NCBI RefSeq assembly: GCF_019799905.1
Contig: NZ_JABGCI010000002.1
Location: forward strand, 124,001-188,000
Direction: 5' to 3'
DNA length: 64,000 nt
DNA from: Trujillonella endophytica
GTDB lineage: Bacteria > Actinomycetota > Actinomycetes > Mycobacteriales > Geodermatophilaceae
In this document: positions 38,282 through 46,962 of the stretch, piece by piece
Layout of the letters: each line of letters opens with the position of its first letter
How positions within the stretch are numbered: the first letter of the stretch is position 1
Made by a program: the position numbers and the translations under genes
Notes under the pieces: generated by a model
What the model was told of the DNA's origin: nothing
The model's input: the letters and a program-made list of their open reading frames with translations, nothing else
Databases searched by the model: none

Positions 38282-38833
38282 ATGAGCAGTGCCCCGCCCC
38301 CCGGCGTCACCGTGTTCCTGACCGGGCTCTCCGGGGCCGGCAAGTCGACGATCGCCGACGCCCTCGTGGCCGGGCTCGAGGCCGACGGCCGGCCGGTGAC
38401 GGTCCTGGACGGCGACGTCGTCCGCACCCACCTGTCCAGCGAGCTGGACTTCAGCCGCGCGCACCGCGACCTCAACATCCGGCGCATCGGGTTCGTCGCC
38501 GGCGAGGTCGTCAAGCACGGCGGCACCGTCGTCGTCGCCGCGATCGCGCCCTACGAGGCGGCCCGCGAGGAGGCCCGGGCGCTGGTGGAGCGGCACGGCC
38601 GGTTCCTCCTCGTGCACCTGTCGACCCCGCTCGAGGTGTGCGAGGGGCGCGACGTCAAGGGCCTCTACGCCCGCGCCCGCGCCGGCGAGATCCCCGGCTT
38701 CACCGGGATCGACGACCCCTACGAGGTGCCGGAGCACGCGGACCTGGTGATCGACACGTCGGTCACGCCGCTGGCCGAGTCGGTGGCCCGCATCCGCGCC
38801 GCGATCGACCGGGCTCCCGCGCGCCTCACCTGA
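38282..38833 (+). CDS. cysC: Adenylylsulfate kinase
   Basis: 183 residues. ATP + APS to PAPS. Walker A GLSGAGKST (~15-23), substrate-loop DGDVVRTHLSSELDFSRAHRDLNIRRIGFVA and FTGIDDPYEVPEHADLVIDT. ATG at 38282 chosen after the Rrf2 stop; the frame further upstream is a shadow. cysD/cysN partners are not in the window. Since the reductase at 40920 is of the Fe-S type that uses APS directly, PAPS may serve other sulfation reactions. Confidence 0.92.
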   Translation: MSSAPPPGVTVFLTGLSGAGKSTIADALVAGLEADGRPVTVLDGDVVRTHLSSELDFSRAHRDLNIRRIGFVAGEVVKHGGTVVVAAIAPYEAAREEARALVERHGRFLLVHLSTPLEVCEGRDVKGLYARARAGEIPGFTGIDDPYEVPEHADLVIDTSVTPLAESVARIRAAIDRAPARLT

Positions 38834-38873
38834 GTGACACGGGCCCTCGCGCGGGTGTGAGACCATCGTGGGT

Positions 38874-38960
38874 GTGACCGGTGGTGGCGTTCTCCTCGTC
38901 GCGCGCCGGCACATCGACCTGGCGCGCGTGAGCAGCGCCGCGTGTCACGCCGCGCGCTGA
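38874..38960 (+). CDS. Cysteine leader peptide upstream of sulfite reductase
   Basis: 28 codons starting GTG (an in-frame GTG at 38868 is possible), containing ARRHIDLARVSSAACH. The RRHIDL-x-RVSSA-x-C signature is the widely conserved actinobacterial 'putative leader peptide' seen ahead of sulfur-assimilation genes. It ends 99 bp before sir. A single Cys codon near its end would stall ribosomes if Cys-tRNA were short, giving attenuation. Followed by hairpin CCGGGA-CGA-TCCCGG at 39016-39030. Confidence 0.75.
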   Translation: MTGGGVLLVARRHIDLARVSSAACHAAR

Positions 38961-39059
38961 CACCAGTCCTCTCCCGCAGCGCCTGCTGCGCCCCCGACCT
39001 GGCAGCGCCTCCCGACCGGGACGATCCCGGCGGACGACGGCGCAGGAAGAAGTGCCTCC

Positions 39060-40733
39060 GTGTCCTCCCCCACCAGAACCAGCAACCGGCCCCAGCGCGG
39101 CCAGGGCCAGTGGGCGCTCGGCTACCGGGAGCCGCTGAACCCGAACGAGCGGATGAAGAAGGACTCCGACGGGCTCGAGGTCCGTCAGCGGATCATCGAC
39201 ATCTACGCGAAGGCCGGCTTCGACTCCATCGACCCCGGTGACCTGCGCGGTCGCATGCGCTGGATGGGGCTCTACACCCAGCGGGCCCAGGGCATCCCCG
39301 GCGGCAAGACCGCCGTGCTGGAGCCCGAGGAGCTCGAGGACTCCTACTTCATGATGCGCGCGCGCATCGACGGCGGGCAGCTGACCAGCGACGCGCTGCG
39401 GGTGCTCGGCGGGATCAGCACCGAGTTCGGGCGGGACGTCGCCGACGTGACCGACCGGCAGAACGTGCAGTACCACTGGATCCGCATCGAGGACGTGCCG
39501 GAGATCTGGCGCCGGCTCGAGTCGGTCGGCCTGTCCACGATGGAGGCCTGCGGCGACGTCCCGCGCGTCATGCTCGGCTGCCCCCTGGCCGGCATCCTCG
39601 AGGATGAGGTCATCGACGCCACCGACGTGATCGCCGCGACCGTCGCCAAGTACGTCGGCAACCCCGAGTTCAGCAACCTGCCGCGCAAGTGGAAGACCTC
39701 GATGTCGGGTTGCGTCGACCACTGCACCGAGCCCGAGATCGACGACGTCGCCTTCGTCGGCGTCGTGAACGAGACGGGCGAGGCCGGCTACGACCTCCTG
39801 GTCGGCGGCGGGCTCTCGACCAACCCGATGTTCGCCCAGCGGATCGGCGTCTTCGTCCGTCCCGACCAGGTGACCGACGTCTGGGCGGCCTGCACCGCGG
39901 TCTTCCGCGACTACGGCTACCGCCGCCAGCGCAACCGTGCCCGGATCAAGTTCCTGATGGCCGACTGGGGCCCGGAGAAGTTCCGCCAGGTGCTGCAGGA
40001 CGGGTACCTGCACGAGGCCCTGCCCGACGGGCCGGCGCCCGCCCCGGCCAAGCACGACCAGCGCGACCACGTCGGCGTCGCGAAGCAGAAGGACGGCGCC
40101 AACGCCGTCGGCTTCGCGCTGCGCACCGGCCGGATCAGCGGCTCCCTGCTGACGACGATCGCGGACCTGGCCGACGAGTACGGGCAGGGCCGCATCCGGA
40201 CGACCACCCAGCAGAAGCTGGTCATCCTCGACGTCCCCGACGAGAAGGTCGAGGCGCTGGTCGAGGCGCTTGCCGCGCACGACCTGCAGGTGCGGCCCAG
40301 CGCCTTCCGCCGCGGCACCATGGCCTGCACCGGCCTGGAGTTCTGCAAGCTCGCCATCGTCGAGACCAAGCAGCACGCGCAGGACCTCTACGCCGAGCTG
40401 GAGAAGCGGCTGCCCGACTTCGACGTGCCCATCGGCATCAACGTCAACGGCTGCCCGAACAGCTGCGCCCGCTTCCAGACCGCCGACATCGGCTTCAAGG
40501 GCTCGATGGTCAAGGACGACTCCGGCGAGATGGTCGAGGGGTTCCAGGTCCACCTGGGCGGCCACCTCGGCGTGGAGGCGAGCTTCGGCCGGAAGTTCCG
40601 CGGCCACAAGGTGACCAAGGCCGAGACCGCCGACTACTGCGAGCGCGTCCTGCGCGGCTTCCTCGACCGGCGGACCGAGGGCGAGTCGTTCGCGCACTAC
40701 GTCTCCCGGGCGGACGAGGACTGGCTCCTGTGA
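39060..40733 (+). CDS. sir: Ferredoxin-dependent sulfite reductase
   Basis: 557 residues, NirA/Sir family. Reduces sulfite to sulfide with six electrons from ferredoxin. Two nitrite/sulfite reductase half domains, with siroheme/4Fe-4S cysteines in ACTGLEFCKLA (CTGLEFC) and NGCPNSCARF (C-x3-C) near the C-terminal third. WKTSMSGCVDHCTEPE lies in the first half. Actinobacterial members reduce sulfite rather than nitrite when linked to cysH. GTG start with GGAAG ~10 nt upstream. Electrons could come from FdxA. Confidence 0.92.
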   Translation: MSSPTRTSNRPQRGQGQWALGYREPLNPNERMKKDSDGLEVRQRIIDIYAKAGFDSIDPGDLRGRMRWMGLYTQRAQGIPGGKTAVLEPEELEDSYFMMRARIDGGQLTSDALRVLGGISTEFGRDVADVTDRQNVQYHWIRIEDVPEIWRRLESVGLSTMEACGDVPRVMLGCPLAGILEDEVIDATDVIAATVAKYVGNPEFSNLPRKWKTSMSGCVDHCTEPEIDDVAFVGVVNETGEAGYDLLVGGGLSTNPMFAQRIGVFVRPDQVTDVWAACTAVFRDYGYRRQRNRARIKFLMADWGPEKFRQVLQDGYLHEALPDGPAPAPAKHDQRDHVGVAKQKDGANAVGFALRTGRISGSLLTTIADLADEYGQGRIRTTTQQKLVILDVPDEKVEALVEALAAHDLQVRPSAFRRGTMACTGLEFCKLAIVETKQHAQDLYAELEKRLPDFDVPIGINVNGCPNSCARFQTADIGFKGSMVKDDSGEMVEGFQVHLGGHLGVEASFGRKFRGHKVTKAETADYCERVLRGFLDRRTEGESFAHYVSRADEDWLL

Positions 40734-40743
40734 CGGTGCTCCG

Positions 40744-40923
40744 GTGAGCGAGGACGACGGCGGCTCGGGAAGGCAACGGCAGCTCCCCGTGTTCCACTGC
40801 CCGTACTGCGGGGACGAGGACCTCACCCCGCACGAGGACGAGTCGGCCTCGGGCTGGCGCTGTGGCGCCTGTCTGCGGGCGTTCTCCGTCCGCCTGATCG
40901 CAACGGGAGTTCAGCAGGGATGA
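40744..40923 (+). CDS. Small zinc-ribbon protein between sir and cysH
   Basis: 59 residues, GTG start. Zinc knuckles FHCPYCGDEDL and WRCGACLRAFSV give four cysteines in C-x2-C...C-x2-C. Overlaps cysH by ATGA. A protein of this type sits between sir and cysH in many actinobacteria; possibly a sulfur carrier or scaffold, not proven. No signal peptide. Confidence 0.85.
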   Translation: MSEDDGGSGRQRQLPVFHCPYCGDEDLTPHEDESASGWRCGACLRAFSVRLIATGVQQG

Positions 40924-41630
40924 CGACTGCCATCGCAGCGACACCGGAACTGGCCGCCGAGGCCGACGCCCGCTTCGAGGGCATCGCCGACCCGGTGGAG
41001 CAGGCGCTGGCCGTCCTGGCCTGGGCCGGCGAGACCTTCGGCGACGACTTCGCCGTCACCTCGTCGATGGCCGACGGCCTGCTGGCCCACCTGGCCTCGC
41101 GCGCGGTGCCGGGCGTGAACGTCGTCTTCCTCGACACCGGGTACCACTTCGCCGAGACGATCGGCACGCGCGACTGGGTCAGCGGGGTCCTGCCGATCAC
41201 GCTGGTGAACGTCACCGCGCCGCAGACGGTCGCCGAGCAGGACGCGCAGTACGGCCCGGAGCTGCACCAGCGCGACCCCGACCTGTGCTGCTCCCTGCGC
41301 AAGGTCCAGCCGCTGGCGCAGGCGCTGGCCGGCTACGCGGCGTGGGGCTCCGGGGTGCGCCGCGACGAGTCCCCCACCCGCGGCGGCACCCGGGTGGTCG
41401 ACTGGGACGCCAAGCGCGGGATGGTCAAGGTCAACCCCCTGGCCGCCTGGACCCAGGACGACGTCGACGCGTACATCACCGAGCACCAGGTGCCGGTGAA
41501 CCCGCTGCAGGAGATCGGCTACGCCTCCATCGGGTGCGCGCCGTGCACCCGGCCGGTCGCCCCGGGCGAGGACCCGCGCGCCGGGCGCTGGGCCGGCCGC
41601 GGCAAGACCGAGTGCGGCCTGCACCTGTGA
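40920..41630 (+). CDS. cysH: APS/PAPS reductase
   Basis: 236 residues. Thioredoxin-dependent reduction of APS (or PAPS) to sulfite. The paired CC at ~122 and C-x-P-C near 206-209 (IGCAPCTRPV) form the 4Fe-4S site of assimilatory APS reductases; the C-terminal KTECGLHL holds the catalytic Cys. VTSSMADGLLAHLA is the PP-loop. Overlaps the zinc-ribbon gene by ATGA. Feeds sulfite to Sir. Confidence 0.93.
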   Translation: MTTAIAATPELAAEADARFEGIADPVEQALAVLAWAGETFGDDFAVTSSMADGLLAHLASRAVPGVNVVFLDTGYHFAETIGTRDWVSGVLPITLVNVTAPQTVAEQDAQYGPELHQRDPDLCCSLRKVQPLAQALAGYAAWGSGVRRDESPTRGGTRVVDWDAKRGMVKVNPLAAWTQDDVDAYITEHQVPVNPLQEIGYASIGCAPCTRPVAPGEDPRAGRWAGRGKTECGLHL

Positions 41631-41655
41631 CGGTGCCGGCGGCAGACTGACCGCC

Positions 41656-41949
41656 GTGCCCCGACCGCCGCGCCTGTCCCCCGCCGAGGTCACCGAGGCC
41701 CTCACCCACCTGCCGCTGTGGTCCGGCGACGGCGAGGGTCTGCGGCGCAGCGTCGACCTGCCCTCGTTCGCCGACGCCGTCGCCGCGATCGTGCGGATCG
41801 GCTTCGCCGCCGAGGCGCTGGACCACCACCCCGACGTCGACCTGCGCTGGCGGACGCTGCACCTGACGCTGGTCAGCCACTCCGCCGGCGGCGTCAGCGA
41901 GCTCGACCTGGACCTCGCGCGCCGGATCGACGCGCTGCTCCCCGGATAG
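41656..41949 (+). CDS. Pterin-4a-carbinolamine dehydratase
   Basis: 97 residues, PCD/DCoH fold. Dehydrates carbinolamine to regenerate pterin cofactor. Motifs VTEALTHLPLWSGDGEGLRR and AEALDHHPDVDLRWRTLHLTL with the two active His in DHHPD. GTG start, 26 bp after cysH. Its presence in a sulfur operon is unusual; maybe a hitchhiker or linked to folate-dependent steps. Confidence 0.88.
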   Translation: MPRPPRLSPAEVTEALTHLPLWSGDGEGLRRSVDLPSFADAVAAIVRIGFAAEALDHHPDVDLRWRTLHLTLVSHSAGGVSELDLDLARRIDALLPG

Positions 41950-41956
41950 CGGCTCC

Positions 41957-42013
41957 CGGACAGCGGCACGGCGCCGCGCGCGGGCTCCCCCACGCACGGC
42001 GCCGTGCCGTCCG
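41957..42013. terminator. Terminator between PCD and PhoX genes
   Basis: CGGCACGGCGCCG (41964-41976) pairs with CGGCGCCGTGCCG (41997-42009), extended by CCGGA/TCCGG. The loop is ~20 nt. It lies between convergent genes (PCD plus, PhoX minus) and can terminate both. Confidence 0.75.
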
Positions 42014-42022
42014 GCCGTCGAC

Positions 42023-44038
42023 TCAGGTGCCGATGACACCGCCGTCGTCCTTGGTGACCACGACGGTCGCCGACCGCGGGGTGGTGAACTCGTCGTCGTG
42101 CGGCCAGCTGCTGCCGCCGTCCTCACCCGGGTGCTGGAGGTTGATGAACAGCGTCCGCTGGTCCGGCGTCATCGCGATGCCGGTCACCTCACAGCCGATG
42201 ACCCCGGTCAGGAACCGGCGCACCTCCGGCTGCCCGGCGTCGTCGACCAGGTAGGGGTCAGCGGCGAGCATCTGGTTGTTGGCGGCTCCGGGCTGGGAAC
42301 CGTCGGTCTGGATCCACACCCGGCTGTCCGGGTCGAGCCAGAGCCCGTCGGGCGACCCGAAGGCGTCCTCGGCCAGGATCGTCGAGCCCTCGGGGGTGGC
42401 GCTGTCCCGGCCGGGTCCTGCCAGCAGGAAGATGTCCCAGACGAAGCTCGTGGCCCTGTGGTCGCCACCCTGCTCGTCCCAGCGGACGATGTGACCCCAC
42501 TTGTTGGCCACACGGGGGTTGGCCGCGTTGGCCGCGGTGCGGCGGGTGTTGTTGGTCAGGGTCACGTAGACCGTGCCGGTGCGGGGATCGACGGCGGTCC
42601 ACTCGGGGCGGTCCATCGGGGTGGCACCGAGCGCGTCGGCCGCCAACCGGGTCTTGACCAGCACGTCGGCCTGGCTCGCGAAGCCGTTGGCGGCGGTCAG
42701 CGGGCCCTGCCCGTGGACCAGGGGGAGCCAGACGCCCGTGCCGTTCTCGTCGAACCGGGCCACGTACAAGGTGCCCTCGTCGAGGGGGCTCTTCCCCTGC
42801 GCCCGCATGGACTGCCAGTTGCGGGCGCTGACGAACTTGTAGACGTACTCGTTGACCTCGTCATCACCCATGTAGACGACGACCCGGCCGCCCTTGGTCA
42901 CGTGGACCGTGGCGTCCTCGTGCTTGAGCCGGCCCAGGGCGGTGCGCTTGACCGGTCGCGACCGCGGGTCGAACGGATCGATCTCCACGACCCAGCCGAA
43001 GCGGTTGGGCTCGTGCGGCTCCCGCGGCGAGACGACGAACCGGCGGTCGTTCGTCGCCCAGTTGAACCGGTCGCCGCCCACCCCGTACCGGTCGAGGAGC
43101 TGCGCGTCCTCGGGCCCGAAGACCTGCGCGGGGTCGAAGCCCGGCGCGTCCTCGCCCTCGAGGGCGAAGTACCCGTTGAAGTTCTCCTCGCAGGTGAGAT
43201 ACGTGCCCCAGGGGGTCTCGCCGTTGGCGCAGTTGTTCATCGTGCCCAGCGCCGTCGTGCCCGAGGGATCCCGGTCGGTCGTGACCAGGCGATCGCCGGC
43301 CACCGGACCGGCGAGCTGGATCGGCGTGTTGGCGGTGATCCGCCGGTTCAGCGGCGAGTTCACGAGCTCCCACTCGCCGTGGTGTCCCTTGCGGATCTCG
43401 GCCACGCTGACGCCGTGCGCGTTCTGCGACTTGCGCACCATCTCCTGGGTGTAGCTGTCCCGGGCGACCTCGGTGTACTCCTCGACGTAGGCCCCGGTGT
43501 GCAGGTAGTACTCGTCGGTGTACTCGTGGTTGACCACGAGCAGCCCGTGCTCGTCGCCGTGCTCGTGGTCGATCGGGAAGTACGTCATCCCGTCGTGGTG
43601 CATGCCGACCTGCTGGCCCTGCTCCTCGGCGGTGTTGCCGCCCGCGACACCGGCGTCCCGGGAACCGGGCACGAAGGCAGGGAGGCTGCCGAGCAGCGGC
43701 GTGCCCCACGGGATGAAGGGCCGGGCCGTGTAGCCCGGCGGGACGACGACGTCGTCGCCGGTGCCCGGCCCGATGGGCTGGAAGCCCAGCAGCGCACCCC
43801 CGGGGCCGCCGTGGCCGCCGCCGTGCCCGCCGCCGTGGGGCGTACGCGCCGCGGCCGTCCGGGTCCCGACGACGCTCGTCGTCAGGAACCCGGCCGCGGC
43901 GAGCATGCCTCCGGTGAGCACCGAACGGCGGGACAGCCGGGCCTCGACGAGCTCGTTGAAGTGGCGGGCGGTGCTCGGGTTGGAGGGGAAGTCGTCGGGA
44001 TCGAGAGCGTTCCCGGCGGATCCGGTCGCGACAGACAT
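42023..44038 (-). CDS. phoX: PhoX-family alkaline phosphatase (Tat-exported)
   Basis: 671 residues. Tat signal ARLSRRSVLTGGMLAAAG (~34-50) with twin Arg and hydrophobic core. PhoX (DUF839) landmarks: DHEHGDEHGLLVVNHEY, NNCANGETPWGTYLTCEENFNGYF, WVVEIDPFDPRSRPVKRTALGRLKHEDA and FVSARNW. PhoX enzymes use Ca and Fe and work outside the cell. ATG at 44038 has GGAG upstream and gives an N-terminus of ~35 residues before the signal, common in this family. A second PhoX is at 45463. Confidence 0.9.
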   Translation of the reverse strand: MSVATGSAGNALDPDDFPSNPSTARHFNELVEARLSRRSVLTGGMLAAAGFLTTSVVGTRTAAARTPHGGGHGGGHGGPGGALLGFQPIGPGTGDDVVVPPGYTARPFIPWGTPLLGSLPAFVPGSRDAGVAGGNTAEEQGQQVGMHHDGMTYFPIDHEHGDEHGLLVVNHEYTDEYYLHTGAYVEEYTEVARDSYTQEMVRKSQNAHGVSVAEIRKGHHGEWELVNSPLNRRITANTPIQLAGPVAGDRLVTTDRDPSGTTALGTMNNCANGETPWGTYLTCEENFNGYFALEGEDAPGFDPAQVFGPEDAQLLDRYGVGGDRFNWATNDRRFVVSPREPHEPNRFGWVVEIDPFDPRSRPVKRTALGRLKHEDATVHVTKGGRVVVYMGDDEVNEYVYKFVSARNWQSMRAQGKSPLDEGTLYVARFDENGTGVWLPLVHGQGPLTAANGFASQADVLVKTRLAADALGATPMDRPEWTAVDPRTGTVYVTLTNNTRRTAANAANPRVANKWGHIVRWDEQGGDHRATSFVWDIFLLAGPGRDSATPEGSTILAEDAFGSPDGLWLDPDSRVWIQTDGSQPGAANNQMLAADPYLVDDAGQPEVRRFLTGVIGCEVTGIAMTPDQRTLFINLQHPGEDGGSSWPHDDEFTTPRSATVVVTKDDGGVIGT

Positions 44039-44097
44039 GGAGGTCTCCTGACAGTTGTCTGTGGGGCGGCTGGGACGGTATGAGTCCCAAACGACGC

Positions 44098-44130
44098 TGG
44101 CGTGACCTCGAGCGAGACCGTGTGTGAACC
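44098..44130 (-). promoter_or_regulatory. Candidate Pho box upstream of phoX
   Basis: On the minus strand three 11-nt units GGTTCACACAC, GGTCTCGCTCG and AGGTCACGCCA lie head to tail, resembling the direct-repeat PhoP operators of Streptomyces (GGTTCACC-like units). They are ~60-92 bp upstream of the phoX start. The match of the middle unit is poor. Confidence 0.35.
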
Positions 44131-44257
44131 GGCGGTCCACTGCACGTTCACCCGAACGTGTTACGCGCGCACCCTGTCCGACCGGATGCGCGCGGGAGGA
44201 CGGGCGCCCGCGCAGCGGATCCACGCGGTGCCGCCCGGCTGAGCTCGGGTGCCGCCC

Positions 44258-45235
44258 TCAGCTCACACCGACGGTCTGCGGCTCCCAGGAGAAGACCTCC
44301 GGCGTGCGGGGGTCGACGGTCAGGCGCAGCCACTCGGTGGCCGTGTCGCCGAACGTCTCCAGCCGGGTCAGGTTGGGCACGCCCGCGTAGCCGAACTCCT
44401 CCTCGTAGCGGTGCTCGTCGCCGTGGGCGAGGAGCACCGGGCGACCGAACTCCGTGGCCTCCCGGACGATGAGGTCCCGCTCGGCCTGGAACCCCGGGGA
44501 CGCGAGGGGTTCGGCCTGCATCAGGAGCACGACACCGGCCGCCCCGGTGCGCTCGGCCTCCTCGAACGCGGCCGAGATCCACGCCAGGTTGGCCGCCCGG
44601 CGAGCATCGAACTCGGCCAACCGCTCCGCGGGCCGGTCTCCGATCCCGGCCCAGGGCTCGAGGTCGTTCTCGCTCCCGACCACGTGCACCGTGGCGAACA
44701 CGACCCCGCTGCGCTCGAACATCACGTTCTCGACGTAGGCGGCGTGCTGCGGCTGCGCCATCGCCTGGCTGATCACGGACATCGTGCGCGAGCCCAGCGT
44801 CCGGCCCGGCTCGGGGTAGAAGACGTCGCGCACGGCCTCGAGCCGCTCGGTCGGCACGTAGCGGCCTGCCGCGGGCCGGTGGCAGTCGGTCCACTCGTTG
44901 TCCCCAGGGGTGAGCACGAAGGGGTCGTCGAAGGTCCCGTACAGCGCCGCGAGGTCGGCGAAGCGGGCGTCGTCGCAGGTGGTCGAGCCGCTCTTGACGT
45001 CGCCGGCGTGCAGCACCAGGCGGACCCGGGGGTCGGCGTCCACGTCCTGGACCAGCGCGGGGAACTGCACCCGCTGGGCGTCGCCGTACGGGGTGTCGCC
45101 GAGCAGGGCGATGGTCGTGGGCGCGGCACCGCGCGGCCCCCCGGGGGCGGCGGAGGCCGGCGCGGCGACCAGCGCGAGGCAGAGGCCGGCCGTCAGTGCG
45201 ATGGCGGTCGACCGGGGCAGGGATCCGGGGGTCAT
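44258..45235 (-). CDS. Secreted metallophosphoesterase-like protein
   Basis: 325 residues. N-terminal Sec signal (TAIALTAGLCLALVAAPASA, ~10-29). Calcineurin-like fold: LGDTPYGDAQRVQF, LHAGDVKSG, FVLTPGDNEWTDCH, VVGSENDLE and the closing LLAHGDEHRYEEE give the expected metal His/Asp/Asn set. Flanked by two PhoX genes, so a role in phosphate release outside the cell is likely. ATG at 45235. Divergent from the second PhoX gene. Confidence 0.85.
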   Translation of the reverse strand: MTPGSLPRSTAIALTAGLCLALVAAPASAAPGGPRGAAPTTIALLGDTPYGDAQRVQFPALVQDVDADPRVRLVLHAGDVKSGSTTCDDARFADLAALYGTFDDPFVLTPGDNEWTDCHRPAAGRYVPTERLEAVRDVFYPEPGRTLGSRTMSVISQAMAQPQHAAYVENVMFERSGVVFATVHVVGSENDLEPWAGIGDRPAERLAEFDARRAANLAWISAAFEEAERTGAAGVVLLMQAEPLASPGFQAERDLIVREATEFGRPVLLAHGDEHRYEEEFGYAGVPNLTRLETFGDTATEWLRLTVDPRTPEVFSWEPQTVGVS

Positions 45236-45462
45236 GACGCCCACCGTGGAGGGCCGGGTCGGTCCCTGATGGAACGCCGGATGAACGAGCCGGGAACTCG
45301 TCGACGCCTCGTGGCGGAGGTGACCACGCGACGCCCGCGACCGCGGGTACGAGACCAGATCGTCCGTTCCACGGGCTTCTCCCGGGCGTCGCCCGCCGGC
45401 CACTTCCCGTGCTTAGCGTCGCGAACGCCCACGTCAGAGACGCACCAAGGAGCAACTCCTCC

Positions 45463-46896
45463 ATGACCTCCTCGCTCGATCGCCGCAAGTTCCTCCAGCG
45501 GGGCGCCGCGCTGGCCGCGGGCACGCTGCTGGCCGGTGGCGCCACCCAGGCCCTCGGCGCCCGCGGCGCGCTCGCCGCCCCCGGACGCCGCGGCCAGGCG
45601 ACCCAGGCGCCGGACAACGGCGGCTACGGCCCCATCGGCCCCGTGACCGACCGGACCACCGGCCAGCCGCTCCTGCACCTCCCCGCCGGCTTCACCTACG
45701 CCTCGTTCGGCCACGAGGCCTCCTTCGCCGCCACTCTCGGTCTGCCCCCCGCGATCGGCTCGGACGGTTACCCCACTCCCGGCCGGCACGACGGCATGGC
45801 GGCCTTCGCGACGAGCCAGAACGGTGTCGTCCGACTGGTCCGCAACCACGAGCAGGGCTACGCCACCATCGAGCGGGCCACGCGCCCCTACGACGGGGCG
45901 CTCATCGGCGACGGGGCCAAGGCCTACGACCCCCTCGCCGCGGGTGGCACGACGACGCTCACCTTCGACACCCGTTCACTGGCCCTGACCGACAGCTTCA
46001 TCTCGCTCAACGGCACCTCCGTCAACTGCGCGGGCGGCCCGACCCCGTGGGGTTCGTGGCTGAGCTGCGAGGAGACGGTGAACGGTCCGCAGACGGGGTT
46101 CACCCAGAACCACGGCTACATCTTCGAGGTCCCGGCCCAGGGCGGGCCGGTCACCCGCCCGCAGCCGTACAAGGCGATGGGGCGATTCGTGCACGAGGCC
46201 GTGGCGATCGACCCGGTGAGCGGGATCGCCTACGAGACCGAGGACAGCGGCAACACCTCGGGCTTCTACCGCTTCCTCCCCGACGACCCGCGCAACCTGG
46301 GCGCGGGCGGCACGCTGCAGATGCTGGCCGTGAAGGGCCGGCCGGGCTTCCAGACCTACACGGGCGTCACCGACCGGGTCGGCAACCCGATGCCGGTCGA
46401 GTGGGTGACCATCGACGACCCGGACCCGGCGAACATCACGACCGAGTCGGTGTACGACCAGGGCGCAGCCAAGGGCGGCGCGGCGTTCGCCCGTCTCGAG
46501 GGCTGCTGGTACGACGGCGGCAGCATCTTCTTCAACGCCACCAGCGGAGGCACCGCGGGCTGCGGTCAGGTGTGGGAGTACCGGCCCCGGGGCAACTCCG
46601 GCGGCCAGCTCATCCTCCTCTTCGAGTCGCCCTCCCCCGACCTCCTCGACGCGCCGGACAACATCACGGTCAGCCCGCGCGGCGGTCTGGTGCTGTGCGA
46701 GGACGGCGGCGGCGAGCAGTTCGTCCGGGGCCTCAACGAGCGGGGCGAGATCTTCGACGTCGCGAAGAACGAGGTCAGCGACGCCGAGTTCGCGGGTGCG
46801 TGCTTCAGCCCCGACGGGTCGACCCTGTTCTTCAACGTCCAGACGCCGGGCGTCAGCTTCGCGGTCCAGGGTCCCTGGGAGCGCGGCGCCCTGTAG
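45463..46896 (+). CDS. Second PhoX-family protein (Tat-exported)
   Basis: 477 residues, shorter than the phoX at 42023. Tat signal SSLDRRKFLQRGAALAAG at 3-20 with RR at 7-8. PhoX core: VRNHEQGYATIERATRPYDGA, NCAGGPTPWGSWLSCEETVNGP, KAMGRFVHEAVAIDPVSGIAYETEDSGNTSGFYRF and LFESPSPDLLDAPDNITVSPRGGLVLCEDG. ATG with AAGGAG 11 nt upstream. Likely an extracellular phosphatase with different substrate range. Confidence 0.88.
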   Translation: MTSSLDRRKFLQRGAALAAGTLLAGGATQALGARGALAAPGRRGQATQAPDNGGYGPIGPVTDRTTGQPLLHLPAGFTYASFGHEASFAATLGLPPAIGSDGYPTPGRHDGMAAFATSQNGVVRLVRNHEQGYATIERATRPYDGALIGDGAKAYDPLAAGGTTTLTFDTRSLALTDSFISLNGTSVNCAGGPTPWGSWLSCEETVNGPQTGFTQNHGYIFEVPAQGGPVTRPQPYKAMGRFVHEAVAIDPVSGIAYETEDSGNTSGFYRFLPDDPRNLGAGGTLQMLAVKGRPGFQTYTGVTDRVGNPMPVEWVTIDDPDPANITTESVYDQGAAKGGAAFARLEGCWYDGGSIFFNATSGGTAGCGQVWEYRPRGNSGGQLILLFESPSPDLLDAPDNITVSPRGGLVLCEDGGGEQFVRGLNERGEIFDVAKNEVSDAEFAGACFSPDGSTLFFNVQTPGVSFAVQGPWERGAL

Positions 46897-46911
46897 TCCC
46901 GGTACGACGGC

Positions 46912-46947
46912 GCCCCGGTCGCCCGCCCCGCGGCGGGCGACCGGGGC
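46912..46947. terminator. Terminator between second PhoX and DUF3037 genes
   Basis: Perfect 16-bp GC stem GCCCCGGTCGCCCGCC with its complement, loop CCGC. Lies 15 bp behind the PhoX stop between convergent genes. Confidence 0.8.
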
Positions 46948-46962
46948 CCGGTCGTGCCGGCG

